Assembly: GCF_003264115.1 (NCBI RefSeq)
Contig: NZ_CP021912.1
Span: 2,587,001 to 2,651,000 of the forward strand
Direction: 5' to 3'
Length of the DNA stretch: 64,000 nt
Source of the DNA: Erythrobacter sp. KY5
Lineage (GTDB): Bacteria; Pseudomonadota; Alphaproteobacteria; Sphingomonadales; Sphingomonadaceae
The position numbers and the translations under genes are program-made. The notes beneath the pieces are model-generated. The model had not been told where the DNA came from and ran no database searches. It was given only the letters and a program-made list of their open reading frames with translations. Below, one piece after another: positions 1-8,347 of this stretch. Every line of letters begins with the position of its first letter. The first letter of the stretch is position 1.

Positions 1-109
1 CAGAGGGGCTCAGGCCGATCTCTTCCGCCGCCGCGCGCGCCGATCCCAGACGCACGGTGCGCATGAAGGCTTCGAGAGCTCGCAGAGGAGGTAGGCGGCG
101 TGATGGCAT
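1..109 (-). CDS. LysR-family transcriptional regulator (N-terminal fragment, cut by window edge)
   Basis: Reading the minus strand from an ATG at 109 gives about 36 residues beginning MPSRRLPPLRALEAF and continuing into an alanine-rich helix-turn-helix start. This matches the N-terminus of LysR-type regulators of the GcvA/AmpR kind, in which an R-R-L-P-P-L-x-A-L-x-A-F stretch leads into the winged helix-turn-helix. The rest of the gene lies beyond position 1, so the effector domain and target cannot be judged. It lies downstream of corC on the same strand, about 95 nt after the corC stop. Confidence 0.7.
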   Translation of the reverse strand, partial: MPSRRLPPLRALEAFMRTVRLGSARAAAEEIGLSPS

Positions 110-204
110 AATGGGTGGCTCCTGTTTGCCACTAGATACGCTGCTGCGCCGCAATGGATGCACAAAATCGAAGCCTACGTGCGAATATCGCCCGCCGAGT
201 GCGA

Positions 205-1140
205 TTATTGCACCTCCTGCATCTCACCTTCTGGCTGTGGTGCGTGGAGGCGCAGGCGTTTGACGTGGGTTTCATCGCCCGCCGTCACCTCGATCCTCCA
301 GCCGCTCGAATGGTCGAGCATCGTGCCCACCGGAGGCACCTGCTCGGCGAGGACGAACGCAAGCCCGCCCAACGTGTCGACCGCTTCGGATACCTCGGCC
401 AGACGCGGGTCGACCTGTTCGCCCACGTCCTCAAGCTCGGCCCGCGCATCGCAATCCCACATGCCTTCGCCAATCGGCACGATCAACGCTTCGGGCGTCT
501 CGTCGTGCTCGTCCTCGATCTCGCCCACGATCTCTTCGACGAGGTCTTCGATCGTGATGAGGCCATCGGTCCCGCTGAACTCGTCGAGTACGATTGCCAA
601 GTGCACCCGGCGCGCGCGCATGTCGGCCAGCACGTCCAGCGCGCCGCGAGCCTGCGGCACATAGAGCGGCTGACGCATCAGCACCGTCCAGTCGCGCGGG
701 GGTGTCTTGCCCTTGGCGAGGAAAGCGAAGACGTCCTTGATGTGGATCATGCCGATCACGTCATCCAATGTCTCGCGGTAGACCGGCATGCGCGAATGGC
801 CGTGTTGCGAGAATTGGGCGACCAGATCGTCCCAACCGATCGAGGCTTCGACGGCAACGATCTCGCCGCGGGGTACGGCGACATCGTCGGCATCGTGCTC
901 GGAGAAGTGGAGCAGGTTGCGCAGCATCTGCCGCTCAACCGGCGAGAGATCGCCGTTGCCGTTCCCGTTCTCGTCATGCGCGGTGTCGTCGTTTTCGCCC
1001 TCGTGCTCGTCGATCTTCTCTTCGAGCTGCGCGCGAAGCGAGCGATCGCCGTCGCCGCCGCCGACCATTTTCTTGAGGAGGGGCCAAAGCCCGCTCGTAC
1101 TCTCCGCGTCTCCCGCGGTGGGACTACTGGAATCGGGCAT
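205..1140 (-). CDS. CorC/HlyC-type CBS-domain protein (hemolysin family, YbeX-like)
   Basis: About 311 residues. There is no N-terminal DUF21 membrane domain, so this is the short cytosolic form. A charged N-terminal segment is followed by two CBS motifs (including DDVIGMIHIKDVFAFL and GTDGLITIEDLVEEIVGEI) and a C-terminal CorC_HlyC domain. The family is linked to magnesium/cobalt efflux or membrane stress; no enzymatic activity is established. I chose the ATG at 1140, which begins MPDSSSP, because it leaves 25 nt after the ybeY stop. In-frame ATGs at 1176 and 1194 would overlap ybeY. It is the last recognisable member of the miaB-phoH-ybeY-corC cluster; lnt, which often follows, is replaced here by a LysR gene. 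Confidence 0.88.
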   Translation of the reverse strand: MPDSSSPTAGDAESTSGLWPLLKKMVGGGDGDRSLRAQLEEKIDEHEGENDDTAHDENGNGNGDLSPVERQMLRNLLHFSEHDADDVAVPRGEIVAVEASIGWDDLVAQFSQHGHSRMPVYRETLDDVIGMIHIKDVFAFLAKGKTPPRDWTVLMRQPLYVPQARGALDVLADMRARRVHLAIVLDEFSGTDGLITIEDLVEEIVGEIEDEHDETPEALIVPIGEGMWDCDARAELEDVGEQVDPRLAEVSEAVDTLGGLAFVLAEQVPPVGTMLDHSSGWRIEVTAGDETHVKRLRLHAPQPEGEMQEVQ

Positions 1141-1165
1141 GGCCCTTTGCTGATTACTCCTGGTG

Positions 1166-1651
1166 TCAGTCTGCATCGTTATATGGGTCAGCAATCCCCA
1201 TTATTGCAAGGGCTGACCGCTCCAGATCTTCCATGACCTGCGCTTGCTCGTCGCAATGGACGTGATCGTGGCCTGCAAGATGGAGCAATCCGTGCACTAT
1301 CAGGTGTGCGCCGTGATGATCGAGCGGGATGTCTTTCTCACCCGCCTCACGCGCGCAAGTCTCGTGAGCGAGCGCGATATCGCCCAGCATCGCAGGGGGG
1401 CCGTCTTCGCCAAGACCTTCGAGTTCAGCTCGCTCCATCATCGGGAAGCTGAGCACATTGGTAGGCTTGTCGCGCCCGCGCCATTCGCGGTTCAGCGCGT
1501 GCACTTCGCTGTCGCTGGTGAACAGGATGCTGACCGAAAGGCGATCATTGGCAAGCGCTGGTTCTGCCCGCGCCGCCGCGTCTGCGGCCCGCTGAGCGAG
1601 CGCTTCCCACTCGCCCTCTGGCCAGTCTTCGAGGTCGATTTCAAGCTCCAA
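1166..1651 (-). CDS. ybeY: Endoribonuclease YbeY (rRNA maturation factor)
   Basis: 161 residues. The zinc-binding signature HGLLHLAGHDH is present, with His120, His124 and His130 as metal ligands, preceded by the family motif NVLSFPM near residue 65. YbeY is a metal-dependent single-strand RNase that acts in 16S rRNA 3' maturation and 70S quality control. The start is a TTG at 1651 with a GAGG sequence about six bases upstream; no in-frame ATG lies near the expected N-terminus. It is followed by corC on the same strand. Upstream it is separated from phoH by an inserted DUF4375 gene, so it may need its own promoter in the 1652-2031 gap. Confidence 0.93.
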   Translation of the reverse strand: MELEIDLEDWPEGEWEALAQRAADAAARAEPALANDRLSVSILFTSDSEVHALNREWRGRDKPTNVLSFPMMERAELEGLGEDGPPAMLGDIALAHETCAREAGEKDIPLDHHGAHLIVHGLLHLAGHDHVHCDEQAQVMEDLERSALAIMGIADPYNDAD

Positions 1652-2031
1652 GCGAAACCTCGCAATTTGAGTGCCTTAGCCGAGAAGTGGACCGCATGTT
1701 ACACGGTCCAGCGGCAAAAACCGCCGCTGCCCGCGCATGGCTAGAATTGGCGCGAATTATGGGAGAGGTACGCTGGGTCACAAGCCGTCCTTTAACGGGA
1801 AAGGAAGATCGTAGGAAAGCGCGGAATGTGAATGTCGGGTGCTGGGTGGGAACCGGAATGTCCGGTATCAGAGTTTTGGACAGTCAGGAAAGACGCAGGT
1901 TTGCCATAATGCGAATATCAGCTTCCGAGCTTAGCCGCCGACGTTTGAGGAAGTATTTGAGTTGAGCCTCTAACAATTCCGGCTGCACTCTTTGCTTCAA
2001 TATCCGCGGACGATCAAAAGCCTCGCTATCT
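1652..2031. other. Intergenic region upstream of ybeY
   Basis: 380 bases with no convincing gene; the short ORFs on either strand show no recognisable family. Two adjacent small hairpins can be seen: TGGACCG at 1688-1694 pairs with CGGTCCA at 1704-1710, and GCGG at 1711-1714 pairs with CCGC at 1721-1724 across an A-rich loop. On the ybeY strand they would sit in its 5' leader. They lack a U-tract, so they are not obvious terminators. A ybeY promoter is expected here but I could not identify one confidently. Confidence 0.4.
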
Positions 2032-2958
2032 TCATCGCCCCGCTTGACGGCCTTCGAGCTCTGATGCGCGCATCTGCTCGAAATCGAGCCTTTGCCTCAG
2101 TGGAAAAGTGCCCAGTGCCCTGAATTCCTTGGTATCGCTCGCGTCGTAGATCGCCAGTTGGCTCGCTATCTGAACCAGAAGCAACAGCCCTCTGTCGGTA
2201 TTCAGCTCCAACGCGTCGTACCATTGCCCGTCGATCCTAATCTTCGCATTCCGGCGGATTGGTAATCCGGCCATGCTGCGCCGCAGTGCCTTGCATACAC
2301 GGGCTGCCAAGGAGAGGATAACTTGCTGTTGTTCAGTGAGCGGCCTTGGTGGGAAAAGTGTGGCGCCACCTTTTGACCCTCTCGGTTCACTCTCCTTGAA
2401 GTCGGGATGCCGTCTCAAGGCTTGTTTGATTTGCTCCGCCTGCTCGTCGACAAGGCGAACTTCCGCGCGGGCCAAGAGCGCTTGCCCTGCCAGCTTGAAC
2501 AATGCGGACGACCCGCCTGCATCTCGGAAAAAGCGTTGGTCGAGTTCGTTGAGGCTCGCCTCGACCTGATCGAGCTCATCGGCGCTCCACGCCGTCACGT
2601 CATGCTCAAGAAATCGCTCTAGTAAGTCGGGCGGGGACGTCATCACGATTGCAGCCTGCTCGAAGATGTCGGTGAACGCGTTGACGGGAAGGCACGCGAA
2701 GCCAGCTTTGCAAGCGTCGATCTCTTCGGCCATCAGGCGCGTATTTTGAAAATACTGCATGTGCCCACCATTCGTCACTTCGCCTGCGTAAGTATCGAGC
2801 GCACAGAACCAGCGCGCAGCCGGAGGCAGATCGCTCCACTCGTAAGGGCCATTTTCGACTAGCTTGCTGCAGTAGCGCCCCAGCCAATCAAGCGGAGCGT
2901 GTTCGTCCGCTGTTGACGCGGATGTAGGCAGGAAGATTGGAAGCTGATCGTTCATCAT
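2032..2958 (-). CDS. DUF4375 (DMP19-like) domain protein
   Basis: 308 residues, two adjacent ATG codons at the start. The recognisable part is WFCALDTYAGEVTNGGHMQY around residues 50-70, which matches the DUF4375/DMP19 signature (a tyrosine and E-V-x-N-G-G-x-x-Q-Y-F-x-N). The C-terminal ~130 residues, after a proline/lysine-rich linker near 195-215, are not recognisable to me. No signal peptide or membrane segment is visible. The family is mostly uncharacterised; DMP19 of Neisseria is a DNA-mimic protein that binds a repressor, but whether this protein works that way is unknown. It interrupts the usual phoH-ybeY linkage and its base composition looks less GC-rich than its neighbours, which suggests acquisition. 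Bases 2959-3252 upstream hold no gene I can support. Confidence 0.75.
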   Translation of the reverse strand: MMNDQLPIFLPTSASTADEHAPLDWLGRYCSKLVENGPYEWSDLPPAARWFCALDTYAGEVTNGGHMQYFQNTRLMAEEIDACKAGFACLPVNAFTDIFEQAAIVMTSPPDLLERFLEHDVTAWSADELDQVEASLNELDQRFFRDAGGSSALFKLAGQALLARAEVRLVDEQAEQIKQALRRHPDFKESEPRGSKGGATLFPPRPLTEQQQVILSLAARVCKALRRSMAGLPIRRNAKIRIDGQWYDALELNTDRGLLLLVQIASQLAIYDASDTKEFRALGTFPLRQRLDFEQMRASELEGRQAGR

Positions 2959-3252
2959 GGCGCTTTAGACGTGACCCGCTTTATAATTGGTGGATGCAAC
3001 CAGCCTACGATCGGCAGCTGTGCCTTCGAGGAGCATTGAGGTATCTGCCTCAAGTGGATTTTTCGGCACTGCCCTTCGGTGCCGTTCTTGCTGATGCAAG
3101 TAAATCATCCGGTTTGACCGCAGTCTATGACATGACTGGGCAACCTAAACTGCTTCCGCTTTTGGGAGGCAAAGTGCTTCGCGTTTATGACCGACATTGG
3201 GGTCGTCATCAGCCTGTCCGCTTCAGGCCGGCAACGCTCCGATCCAGCCGCC

Positions 3253-4314
3253 CTAGCCCTGCCCTTCATAAGCCTCGACGATGCGCCCCACAATTGGATG
3301 GCGCACGACGTCGGCGGCGGTGAAGCGGATTGTGCCGAAACCGTCGACGCCTTCCAGTTTCTCCACCGCATCAGCAAGCCCGCTCATGCGGTCGCCGCCG
3401 GGGATATCGACCTGGCGCGGGTCGCCGCAGACTACCATCCGGCTGTTCTGGCCAAAGCGGGTGAGGAACATCTTCATCTGCTCGCGCGTGGTGTTCTGCG
3501 CCTCGTCGAGGATGACGAATGCATCGGCAAGCGTACGCCCGCGCATGAACGCAATCGGTGCAATCTCGATCTCGCCCGACGCAATGCGCCGCTCCACCTG
3601 TTCGGGCGGCATGCAGTCATACAGGGCATCGTAGAGCGGGCGCAGATAGGGATCGACCTTGTCCTTCATGTCGCCGGGCAGAAAGCCGAGCTTCTCACCC
3701 GCCTCCACCGCCGGGCGAGAAAGGATCAGGCGCTGGACGCTGCCCGACATAAGCTGCGCAACCGCCTGCGCCACCGCGAGATAGGTCTTGCCGGTCCCCG
3801 CAGGCCCAAGCGCGAAGATGATGTCGTCGCGCACCAGGCTGCGCATATAGGTGATCTGCGTCGCAGAGCGCGGGACGATGGTCTTGCGCCGCGTGCGGAT
3901 CATGATCGGCGCTTCTTCTTGTCCGCCGCTGATGATCCCTTCAAGCGTCGGCTCGTTCGACATGGCGATCAGCGATTCAATCGCCCCGCTGTCAAGGTCC
4001 TGACCCAGCGCCAGCCGGTCATACATCGTGGTCAGCGTCTCACGCGCGCGCGCAACGGCGTCTTCAGGCCCCTCGATCATGATCTGATCGCCGCGCGCGT
4101 GGATGTACACACCCAGCCGATTTTCGACCTGCACCAGATTTGCATCGAACTCGCCGAAAAGCGGCCCAAGCAGCGACTGATTTTCGAAAGAGACTTCCGC
4201 TCGCGCCTGACCGTGACCGATAGGCGCATTCTTGCGCGTCTTTGGATTGATGGCTTCGGGTACGACCGAAGGATCGATGGTGCCAGGCGGCTTGCGAGTT
4301 GGTCTGCGGCCCAT
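3253..4314 (-). CDS. PhoH family ATPase (YbeZ-like)
   Basis: 353 residues from the ATG at 4314 (MGRRPTRKPPG). An N-terminal KH-like region is followed by the PhoH P-loop domain: Walker A GPAGTGKT at residues 170-177 and Walker B VILDEAQN ending near 274. PhoH/YbeZ proteins are cytoplasmic ATPases with proposed RNA helicase activity and act with YbeY in rRNA processing, which fits the neighbourhood. The open frame extends to 4437, but that extension is arginine- and cysteine-rich and unlike the family, so I rejected it. It sits 156 nt downstream of miaB on the same strand. Confidence 0.93.
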   Translation of the reverse strand: MGRRPTRKPPGTIDPSVVPEAINPKTRKNAPIGHGQARAEVSFENQSLLGPLFGEFDANLVQVENRLGVYIHARGDQIMIEGPEDAVARARETLTTMYDRLALGQDLDSGAIESLIAMSNEPTLEGIISGGQEEAPIMIRTRRKTIVPRSATQITYMRSLVRDDIIFALGPAGTGKTYLAVAQAVAQLMSGSVQRLILSRPAVEAGEKLGFLPGDMKDKVDPYLRPLYDALYDCMPPEQVERRIASGEIEIAPIAFMRGRTLADAFVILDEAQNTTREQMKMFLTRFGQNSRMVVCGDPRQVDIPGGDRMSGLADAVEKLEGVDGFGTIRFTAADVVRHPIVGRIVEAYEGQG

Positions 4315-4470
4315 GTCTTGCTGCACTGCTCTCCTGTGCGTGTGTTTCCGAGTCGGAAAGGTAAGCGCGTTGCGAGGCAAAGCAAGCGCAGCCCGCATCC
4401 AAGGCTGGGGAAAGTCACGCCCCCGACATGGCGTCACACAGGTGACATACCGGCGACAGGCAGCGCTGGA

Positions 4471-5811
4471 TCAGGCGCGCACGAGCCCTTCGAGCGAGTT
4501 GGGACCGGCTTCGACAAGATCGACTTCGACCATGTCGCCAATCTCGGCCTCGCCTTCAAACCATACGCTGGTAAGCCACGGCGATTTGCCGAGCCATTGG
4601 CCGGGATGCTTGCCCTTGCGCTCGACGAGTACCGTGCAGGTCTTGCCGACAAGTCCCTCGTTAAAGGCAAGCTGGTCGCGGTTGAGCCGGGCCTGAAGGC
4701 GCTGGAGGCGCTCGTCCATCACCTCCTTGGCGATCTGACCCTCCATGGTCGCAGCGGGCGTGCCGGGGCGCGGCGAGTATTTGAAGCTGAAGGCCTGCGA
4801 ATAGCGCACTTCGTCGACGAGCTTGAGCGTGTCTTCGAATTCCGCCTCGGTCTCGCCGGGGAAGCCGACGATGAAATCGCCGGACAGCGCAATATCGGGG
4901 CGCACTTCGCGGAAGCGTTCAAGCAGCTTGAGATAGCTTTCGGCGGTGTGCGAACGGTTCATGGCTTTCAGCACACGGTCATTGCCCGATTGCACGGGCA
5001 AGTGGAGGTACGGCATCAGCTTATCGCAGGTGCCATGCGCCTCGATCAACGCGTCATCCATGTCGTTGGGATGACTGGTTGTGTAGCGAATACGCTCAAG
5101 CCCATCGAGATCGGCAAGCGCATGGATCAGCTGGCCAAGCCCCGCTTTGCGACCCTTCTCATCCTCACCGCTCCACGCATTGACGTTCTGTCCAAGCAGC
5201 GTGATTTCACGCGCGCCCGCTTCGATCAATTTGCGAGCTTCGTCGATCAAGTCACTGTAGGGACGAGATATTTCTGCCCCGCGCGTGTAGGGCACGACGC
5301 AATAGGTGCAGAACTTGTCGCACCCTTCCTGCACCGTCAGGAACGCGGTGGGCGAACGCCGCCTGCGCCCCGGCAGGCTATCGAATTTCGCGATCGCGGG
5401 CATGTCGGTGTCGGTCGCGCGCTCACCCGCAACCGCCTTGTCAAGCATATCGGGCAGGCGGTGATAGGCCTGCGGACCGACCACCATGCTCACCGCCGGA
5501 GCGCGCGTCATGATCTCCTCGCCCTCGGCCTGAGCGACGCAGCCAGCAACCGCGATCACCGGCGCCTTTTCCTGCGTCTTGCCTTTGGTCAGGCGGCCAA
5601 TGTCGGAATAGATCTTCTCCGCCGCCTTCTCGCGGATATGACAGGTGTTGAGGACGACCAGATCGGCATCCTCACCCTCAGGCGCGAGGCTCAGGCCCTT
5701 CTCGGCCAGAAGCTCGCCCATACGCTCGCCATCATAGACGTTCATCTGACAGCCGAAGGACTTGACCCGGTAGGTCTTTGGCCCGTTCTGGGGAGGGGTT
5801 TGCGGTTTCAT
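4471..5811 (-). CDS. miaB: tRNA-2-methylthio-N6-dimethylallyladenosine synthase MiaB
   Basis: 446 residues, full length. The N-terminal UPF0004 domain carries its three cluster ligands (Cys21 in GCQMN, Cys57 in NTCHIR, Cys91 in GCVAQ). The radical-SAM motif CDKFCTYC supplies Cys164, Cys168 and Cys171 for the second 4Fe-4S cluster, and a TRAM-like RNA-binding domain ends the protein. MiaB adds the methylthio group to i6A37 of tRNAs that read UNN codons. It is the first gene of the minus-strand cluster and faces the long AT-richer intergenic region, where its promoter must lie. Confidence 0.97.
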   Translation of the reverse strand: MKPQTPPQNGPKTYRVKSFGCQMNVYDGERMGELLAEKGLSLAPEGEDADLVVLNTCHIREKAAEKIYSDIGRLTKGKTQEKAPVIAVAGCVAQAEGEEIMTRAPAVSMVVGPQAYHRLPDMLDKAVAGERATDTDMPAIAKFDSLPGRRRRSPTAFLTVQEGCDKFCTYCVVPYTRGAEISRPYSDLIDEARKLIEAGAREITLLGQNVNAWSGEDEKGRKAGLGQLIHALADLDGLERIRYTTSHPNDMDDALIEAHGTCDKLMPYLHLPVQSGNDRVLKAMNRSHTAESYLKLLERFREVRPDIALSGDFIVGFPGETEAEFEDTLKLVDEVRYSQAFSFKYSPRPGTPAATMEGQIAKEVMDERLQRLQARLNRDQLAFNEGLVGKTCTVLVERKGKHPGQWLGKSPWLTSVWFEGEAEIGDMVEVDLVEAGPNSLEGLVRA

Positions 5812-5872
5812 GATGGCAGAACGTCTATATTCTTTCTGTCGAACAATTCAATTCAGCTAACTAGCCCACAAG

Positions 5873-5934
5873 TTTTCCACATATAGAATCCTTAAATTCC
5901 GGGATTCGATGAACTCCCATGGGAGTTATCCACA
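5873..5934 (+). promoter_or_regulatory. DnaA-box-like pair with an embedded palindrome
   Basis: TTATCCACA at 5926-5934 is a perfect match to the consensus DnaA box; TTTTCCACA at 5873-5881 differs by one base and has the same orientation. Between them AACTCCCATGGGAGTT (5912-5927) is a perfect 16-bp palindrome whose last two bases are the start of the downstream box. AT-rich tracts follow at about 6018-6045 and 6080-6110. These sites lie just upstream of miaB. They could mark a replication-origin-type region or DnaA regulation of miaB; two boxes are too few to decide. Confidence 0.45.
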
Positions 5935-6130
5935 GCGTGAGAATAGACATTTGACAAACAACCATTGCGCTGAGCCAGCAAAAAGCAAAGAATCTCAACG
6001 ACTCCCACCGCGGATATGGAAAAATTGTTATTTTTCAGATAGTTGAACGAGCGTCTGCGGGGTTGCAGCGAGTCAACAGATATTTTTCGATTTTATTGCA
6101 ACTGTTTACTTGCGTTGGATTCGAAAATCG

Positions 6131-6280
6131 GCGCAAATAAGCCAGTTCTGCGGATTCAAACGTAGGACAGAAGAGGGAAGCTGGCGCGGCCTTTGTACGG
6201 AACCTGGCTCCGGTCCAAACAGAGCTAGGGCACCACTTCCCTCTTCGACCTTTAATAAGCCACAGAATTAGCGTCTGCGC
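6131..6280. ncRNA. Candidate structured RNA: extended irregular hairpin (6S-like in shape)
   Basis: Nested complementary arms fold the whole span. GCGC 6131-6134 pairs with 6277-6280; AGTTCTGCGG 6144-6153 with CCACAGAATT 6260-6269 (one mismatch, one G-U on the + strand); AGG 6164-6166 with CCT 6249-6251; GAAGAGGGAAG 6170-6180 with CTTCCCTCTTC 6236-6246 (11 perfect pairs); CCTGGCTC 6203-6210 with GAGCTAGG 6222-6229 around an 11-base loop. The rod with internal bubbles recalls 6S RNA, but I cannot confirm family identity or strand; the + strand pairs slightly better. No clear promoter is visible. It lies between miaB and the cyclophilin gene. Confidence 0.45.
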
Positions 6281-6309
6281 TATCTGTTTTTTGGCCAATT
6301 TGGCTATTT

Positions 6310-6771
6310 TTATCCAACCGTCGCCTTTACGATCTTGCCCGGCTGTGCGGGCGGCTCGCCTTTGGGCAGGGCGTCGATGTGTTCCATGCCCTCTTCGACC
6401 TGACCCCAGACGGTGTACTGGCCGTCAAGGAATTCGGCATCGTCGAAGCAGATGAAGAACTGCGAGTTGGCGCTGTCGGGAACCTGGGTGCGGGCCATCG
6501 AGCAGGTGCCGCGCGTGTGCGGTTCGCTGTTGAACTCGGCCTTCAGGTCAGGCTTGTCGCTGCCACCCATGCCGGTGCCGGTCGGATCGCCGCCCTGCGC
6601 CATGAAGCCGGGGATCACGCGGTGGAAAACCACGCCGTCATAGAAGCCTTCGCCAGCGAGCGTGGTGATGCGCTCAACATGGCCGGGGGCAAGGTCTGCG
6701 CGCAGCTTGATGACGACGTCCTTTGCTTCGCCGTCGCCGGTGTCGAGGGTGAAAGTAAGCTTTTCGGCCAT
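6310..6771 (-). CDS. Cyclophilin-type peptidyl-prolyl cis-trans isomerase (cytoplasmic)
   Basis: 153 residues without signal peptide, so cytosolic like PpiB. The cyclophilin core is clear: FHRVIPGFMAQGGDPTGTG near residues 50-70, with the catalytic arginine in HRVIPGF, followed by a SQFFIC-type strand and a W-containing GQVEEG segment. It catalyses proline cis-trans isomerisation during protein folding. It is a single gene, divergent from mgtE with about 120 bases between the two starts. Downstream it runs into the 500-base intergenic region containing the candidate structured RNA. Confidence 0.93.
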   Translation of the reverse strand: MAEKLTFTLDTGDGEAKDVVIKLRADLAPGHVERITTLAGEGFYDGVVFHRVIPGFMAQGGDPTGTGMGGSDKPDLKAEFNSEPHTRGTCSMARTQVPDSANSQFFICFDDAEFLDGQYTVWGQVEEGMEHIDALPKGEPPAQPGKIVKATVG

Positions 6772-6892
6772 TTGTCAGAATCTCCTGATTGATTTGCCCG
6801 TGCGCCTACCGGTTTTGGCCCGCCATGTCACCCGTGTGGGTTCGCACCGGTAAGCGGTTGCTTTTCGATGCGCCGCATCTAAACCCCGTCCC

Positions 6893-8341
6893 ATGGTCGA
6901 TCCCGCAGCCCTTGATGACGAAGTGCTGCCCGCCGAGGCGGAAGAGGAAGAGGTGCGCCCTGACGACCGGATCGACGATGAGCGCCACGATGAGGAAAAC
7001 CGGCTGAAACCGGAATATGTGCGCGAGGTCGAAGTAGCGCTGGAGGCAGGCGATACGGGCGCGGTTTATGACCTCGTCGAACCGCTGCATCCCGCCGATA
7101 TTGCCGACTTGCTCGAACTGTTCGACCGCGACGATCGCGCGATACTCGCCGCCTCGATCACCGACCTGATGAGCGCGGAAGTGATCGCGGAGCTGAACGA
7201 TCACGTTCGCGAGCTGATGATGGAGGCGCTCGCCCCCGAAGATGTCGCCGCCATTACCGAACAGCTGGAGACCGACGACGCGGTCCAGCTGCTCGAAGAC
7301 CTCGACGAGAAGGACCAGAAGGCGATCATCGCCGAGCTGGAGCCGGAAACGCAGGCCGCGGTCAATTCCGCGCTCGCCTATCCGGAGGAAACCGCCGGAC
7401 GTCTGATGAACCGCACCGTGATGGCGGTTCCCGAGCACCTGACCGTCGGCGACCTCATCGACTATCTGCGCGAAGAAGGCGATCTCAATCACGATTTCTT
7501 CGAGGTCTTCATTGTCGATGCAGCCTTCCATCCGGTGGGCACCTGCGCGCTCAACTGGATTTTGACGACGCCGCGAAACGTCAAGCTGACCGACGTGATG
7601 AAGCGCGACCAGACCCTGATCCCTGTCGATATGGATCAGGAAGAGGTCGCGCTGATGTTCCAGAAATACGCGCTGATCTCGGCCGCCGTGGTCGATGAAA
7701 GCGGGCGGCTGGTCGGACAGATGACGGTCGACGACATCGTCCACATCATTTCAGAGGAAGCGGGCGAGGACGCTCTGCTTTTGTCGGGTGCAGGCGATGG
7801 CGACATCAACGAGCCGATCCGCGAGGCCTATTCAAGCCGCGTTCGCTGGCTTGTCGCGAACCTCGGGACTGCCGTGGTAGCCTCCGCAATCATCGCGTTT
7901 TTCGGTGCGGCGATTGAGAAGCTCGTAGCGCTGGCCGTGCTCATGCCGATTGTCGCCAGCATTGGCGGCAATGCAGGAACACAGACCATGGCTGTGGCGG
8001 TGCGCGCGATTGCGACCAACCAGCTGACCCGCGCGAATACTTGGAAGATCGTGGGCCGCGAACTTCGCGTGGCGATCCTCAACGGCTTCACGGTTGCGGT
8101 GCTGATCGGGATCGCAGCTGGCATTCTGTTCGGCTGGCCTATGGGTGTCGTCATCGCCCTTGCCATGGTGATCAATATCGCGATCTCGGGGCTTGCTGGC
8201 GTGCTGGTGCCCGTAGCGTTCGAACGCATGGGTCAGGACCCGGCGGTTGCATCCAGCGTGTTCGTGACGATGATCACCGATTCGATGGGCTTTTTCGCCT
8301 TCCTCGGCCTTGCGGTCGCGGCGGGTCTTGCGCCGCTCTAG
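6893..8341 (+). CDS. mgtE: Magnesium transporter MgtE
   Basis: 482 residues in the standard MgtE layout. An acidic cytosolic N-domain (about 40-165) of helical repeats is followed by a pair of CBS domains (about 165-290) that sense Mg2+, then five membrane helices (about 310-482). The pore signature PIVASIGGNAGTQTMAVAVR sits near residue 350. The protein is an inner-membrane Mg2+ channel gated by intracellular Mg2+. The first 30 residues are very acidic. It is transcribed alone and ends six bases before the convergent cyclase gene. Confidence 0.95.
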   Translation: MVDPAALDDEVLPAEAEEEEVRPDDRIDDERHDEENRLKPEYVREVEVALEAGDTGAVYDLVEPLHPADIADLLELFDRDDRAILAASITDLMSAEVIAELNDHVRELMMEALAPEDVAAITEQLETDDAVQLLEDLDEKDQKAIIAELEPETQAAVNSALAYPEETAGRLMNRTVMAVPEHLTVGDLIDYLREEGDLNHDFFEVFIVDAAFHPVGTCALNWILTTPRNVKLTDVMKRDQTLIPVDMDQEEVALMFQKYALISAAVVDESGRLVGQMTVDDIVHIISEEAGEDALLLSGAGDGDINEPIREAYSSRVRWLVANLGTAVVASAIIAFFGAAIEKLVALAVLMPIVASIGGNAGTQTMAVAVRAIATNQLTRANTWKIVGRELRVAILNGFTVAVLIGIAAGILFGWPMGVVIALAMVINIAISGLAGVLVPVAFERMGQDPAVASSVFVTMITDSMGFFAFLGLAVAAGLAPL

Positions 8342-8347
8342 CGCGCC

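Noticed and set aside
3187..5886. 899-residue open frame on the plus strand
   Set aside because: It is antisense to phoH and miaB; long antisense frames are common in GC-rich genes and the translation has no domain.
6035..6298. 87-residue ORF on the minus strand
   Set aside because: It has no ribosome-binding site or family motif and overlaps the long inverted structure at 6131-6280, which better explains the region.
6293..6311. GCCAA/TTGGC hairpin followed by TATTTTT on the plus strand
   Set aside because: It could be a terminator for a plus-strand transcript such as the candidate RNA, but the stem is only 5 bp and the tract is interrupted; too weak to list.
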